Origin: Anaerolineales bacterium
GTDB lineage: Bacteria; Chloroflexota; Anaerolineae; 4572-78; NAK82
Reading direction: 5' to 3'
DNA length: 5,629 nucleotides
Assembly: GCA_024643945.1 (NCBI GenBank)
Contig: JAHELX010000434.1
Span: 1 to 5,629, forward strand
The position numbers and the translations under genes were made by a program. The notes under the pieces are model-generated. The model was not told the origin of the DNA and ran no database searches. It saw only the letters and a list, made by a program, of their open reading frames with translations. Within the stretch, counting starts at the first letter, position 1. Every line of letters starts with the position of its first letter. This document shows positions 4,503 to 5,629 of the stretch, piece after piece.

Positions 4503-5629
4503 CTAGGTGTACAGGCGGCCCACCTCCGGGTCCCTATAGCCTGTGATGGCCTGTAACGACATGGCCAGGCCGAGGGATAAGCTCAGCTCTAGCCGGGCAC
4601 GTTGGGAGCCCTCCGGTAGCGTCTCCAGCCAGTGCAACCCCTGCCTGAAATGTGCGACGGCTTCCTGATGAGCCGACAGTCGTGCCGCCCGCTCCCCCGC
4701 CTGGCGCAGATAGTCGACCGACTTGTAGGTTATGCCCGCCTCCTGGAAGTGACGGGCTAACCGCAAGGAGAGGGTTGGCTCCTGGGTGGCCATATCACCC
4801 GCCCACTCCGCGTGCAGGTCCTCCAGGGCCACCCCCAGGCTCTGATGCAGGTAGGCGCGCTCCGCCCGGTCCAGCTTTCGGTACAGGTACTTCTGGAACA
4901 GGATGTGCCGGAAGCGATATTGGGACAAGCGCTGGCCGTCTATGCGCCGGACCCGCTCGTGCCGCACCAGGCGATGCACCCGTGCCAGTTGATCGCTCAA
5001 ACAGTGCACCATCTCACCCCCGTCGATGGCGCATACCCGGGCCACGGCCTCGGCGGTAAAGACCTGACCCTCCACGCTGGCCACGGTCAGAGCCTGGCGC
5101 AGCGGCTCCGGCAGCCGGCCGATACGTTCGGCAATCACCCCCTCCACCCGAGGGGGCAGCGTCTCCCAATCCAGGGCCGGCCCCTCCAGCCAGCAGCCCT
5201 GTGCATCCCGGACCAGATCCCCCCGCTCCTGCATGCCCCGCAGCAGCTCGACCGTAAACAGGGGGTGCCCGCCGGTTTGGGCGTACAGGGTCTGGCGGAA
5301 GGTCTCGCCCAACTGGTTGGGCTCGGCGTCCAGGTAGGCGCCCACGAAGCGGCGGCCATCCGCCTGGCTTAAATCCAGTTCGACCTGGCCAAAGAGACGC
5401 TGGAACTCGTTGACGACTTGCGTCAGGGGATGGCGTTCCCTCTGTCCTGCGACCGCAGGGAGTGTCGCAGGGCGTCCCATGGCCACCTCGGCCGGGCGGT
5501 AGGCGCCCACTATTAGGATACGCTGACCGGTGATGCGCCGGCCCAGGTGGAAGAGCAGGTTGATGGAGGCGGGGTCGGCCCACTGCAGGTCGTCCAGCAA
5601 CAGGAGCAACGGGGCCTGGCGCGCCAGCG
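4503..5629 (-). CDS. AAA_16/TPR signalling ATPase, fragment: 5' end outside window, stopped early by an amber codon
   Basis: The frame enters from the right edge (LARQAP precedes the first TTG at 5609), so the true start is outside. Residues counted from that TTG: LLLLDDLQWADPAS at 2-15 is the Walker B strand and following helix of an AAA_16-type STAND ATPase (Walker A is outside); GAYRP at 35-39 is the sensor-like strand; GGHPLFTVELLRGMQERGDL at 113-132 and LPPRVEGVIAERIGRL at 151-166 lead into a winged-helix-like region; YRFRHILFQKYLY at 231-243; TPR-like helices run from about 280. In Chloroflexota such ATPases usually carry an N-terminal cyclase, kinase, BTAD or LuxR-type output domain; which one is not visible. 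The end GYRDPEVGRLYT followed by TAG falls where relatives continue (PEVE..Y..ARELC), and the matching ARLLC follows directly after the stop. One C-to-T change in CAG would explain it. A shortened but functional ATPase is possible, yet further lesions downstream favour a pseudogene. Confidence 0.85.
   Translation of the reverse strand, partial: LARQAPLLLLLDDLQWADPASINLLFHLGRRITGQRILIVGAYRPAEVAMGRPATLPAVAGQRERHPLTQVVNEFQRLFGQVELDLSQADGRRFVGAYLDAEPNQLGETFRQTLYAQTGGHPLFTVELLRGMQERGDLVRDAQGCWLEGPALDWETLPPRVEGVIAERIGRLPEPLRQALTVASVEGQVFTAEAVARVCAIDGGEMVHCLSDQLARVHRLVRHERVRRIDGQRLSQYRFRHILFQKYLYRKLDRAERAYLHQSLGVALEDLHAEWAGDMATQEPTLSLRLARHFQEAGITYKSVDYLRQAGERAARLSAHQEAVAHFRQGLHWLETLPEGSQRARLELSLSLGLAMSLQAITGYRDPEVGRLYT

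Noticed and set aside
4812..5583. Long ORFs on both strands overlapping the ATPase (186 and 189 codons)
   Set aside because: The ATPase frame carries the Walker B and TPR motifs; the others are Pro/Gly/Arg-rich or featureless shadow frames.

Overview
The window looks like chromosomal DNA from a Chloroflexota (Anaerolineae-like) bacterium or a close relative. The basis is the protein style, not a marker gene: a STAND-type ATPase C-terminus, a WD40-like (PD40/TolB-type) propeller protein and an AAA_16/TPR signalling ATPase are families expanded there. GC is fairly high in genes, and the short intergenic stretches look AT-richer. There is no rRNA, complete tRNA, CRISPR array or recognisable transposase.

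Layout. At 1-667 (+) is the C-terminal part of a STAND/NACHT-like ATPase whose N-terminus lies outside the window. A tiny 18-codon frame (664-720) overlaps its stop by ATGA and may be the stump of a lost downstream gene. Two genes on the minus strand converge on it: a cytoplasmic-looking PD40 propeller protein (774-2066) and, upstream of that, an apparently intact 14-helix MFS drug/H+ antiporter of the DHA2/EmrB-QacA type (2176-3537). A good sigma70-type promoter with an extended -10 sits at 3696-3724 and probably drives the MFS gene and perhaps the propeller gene. A roughly 520-base gene-free stretch (3538-4057) holds this promoter, two strong intrinsic-terminator hairpins (3812-3847 minus, 3894-3928 plus) and, between them, a piece resembling the 3' end of a tRNA. 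At 4058-5629 (-) is an AAA/TPR signalling ATPase that appears to be a pseudogene: an amber codon at 4503-4505 interrupts it, homology continues in frame beyond the stop, then changes frame, and finally runs out near 4088.

Interpretation. The genes do not form an obvious pathway. The strongest biological theme is decay and rearrangement around an intact exporter: the ATPase has several lesions, the propeller gene has no ribosome-binding site and starts abruptly in a blade, and the small ORF and the tRNA-like piece look like remnants. I do not see convincing evidence for a new multi-gene system. The STAND ATPase could belong to a defence or signalling locus to the left of the window, but the part that would show this is missing.
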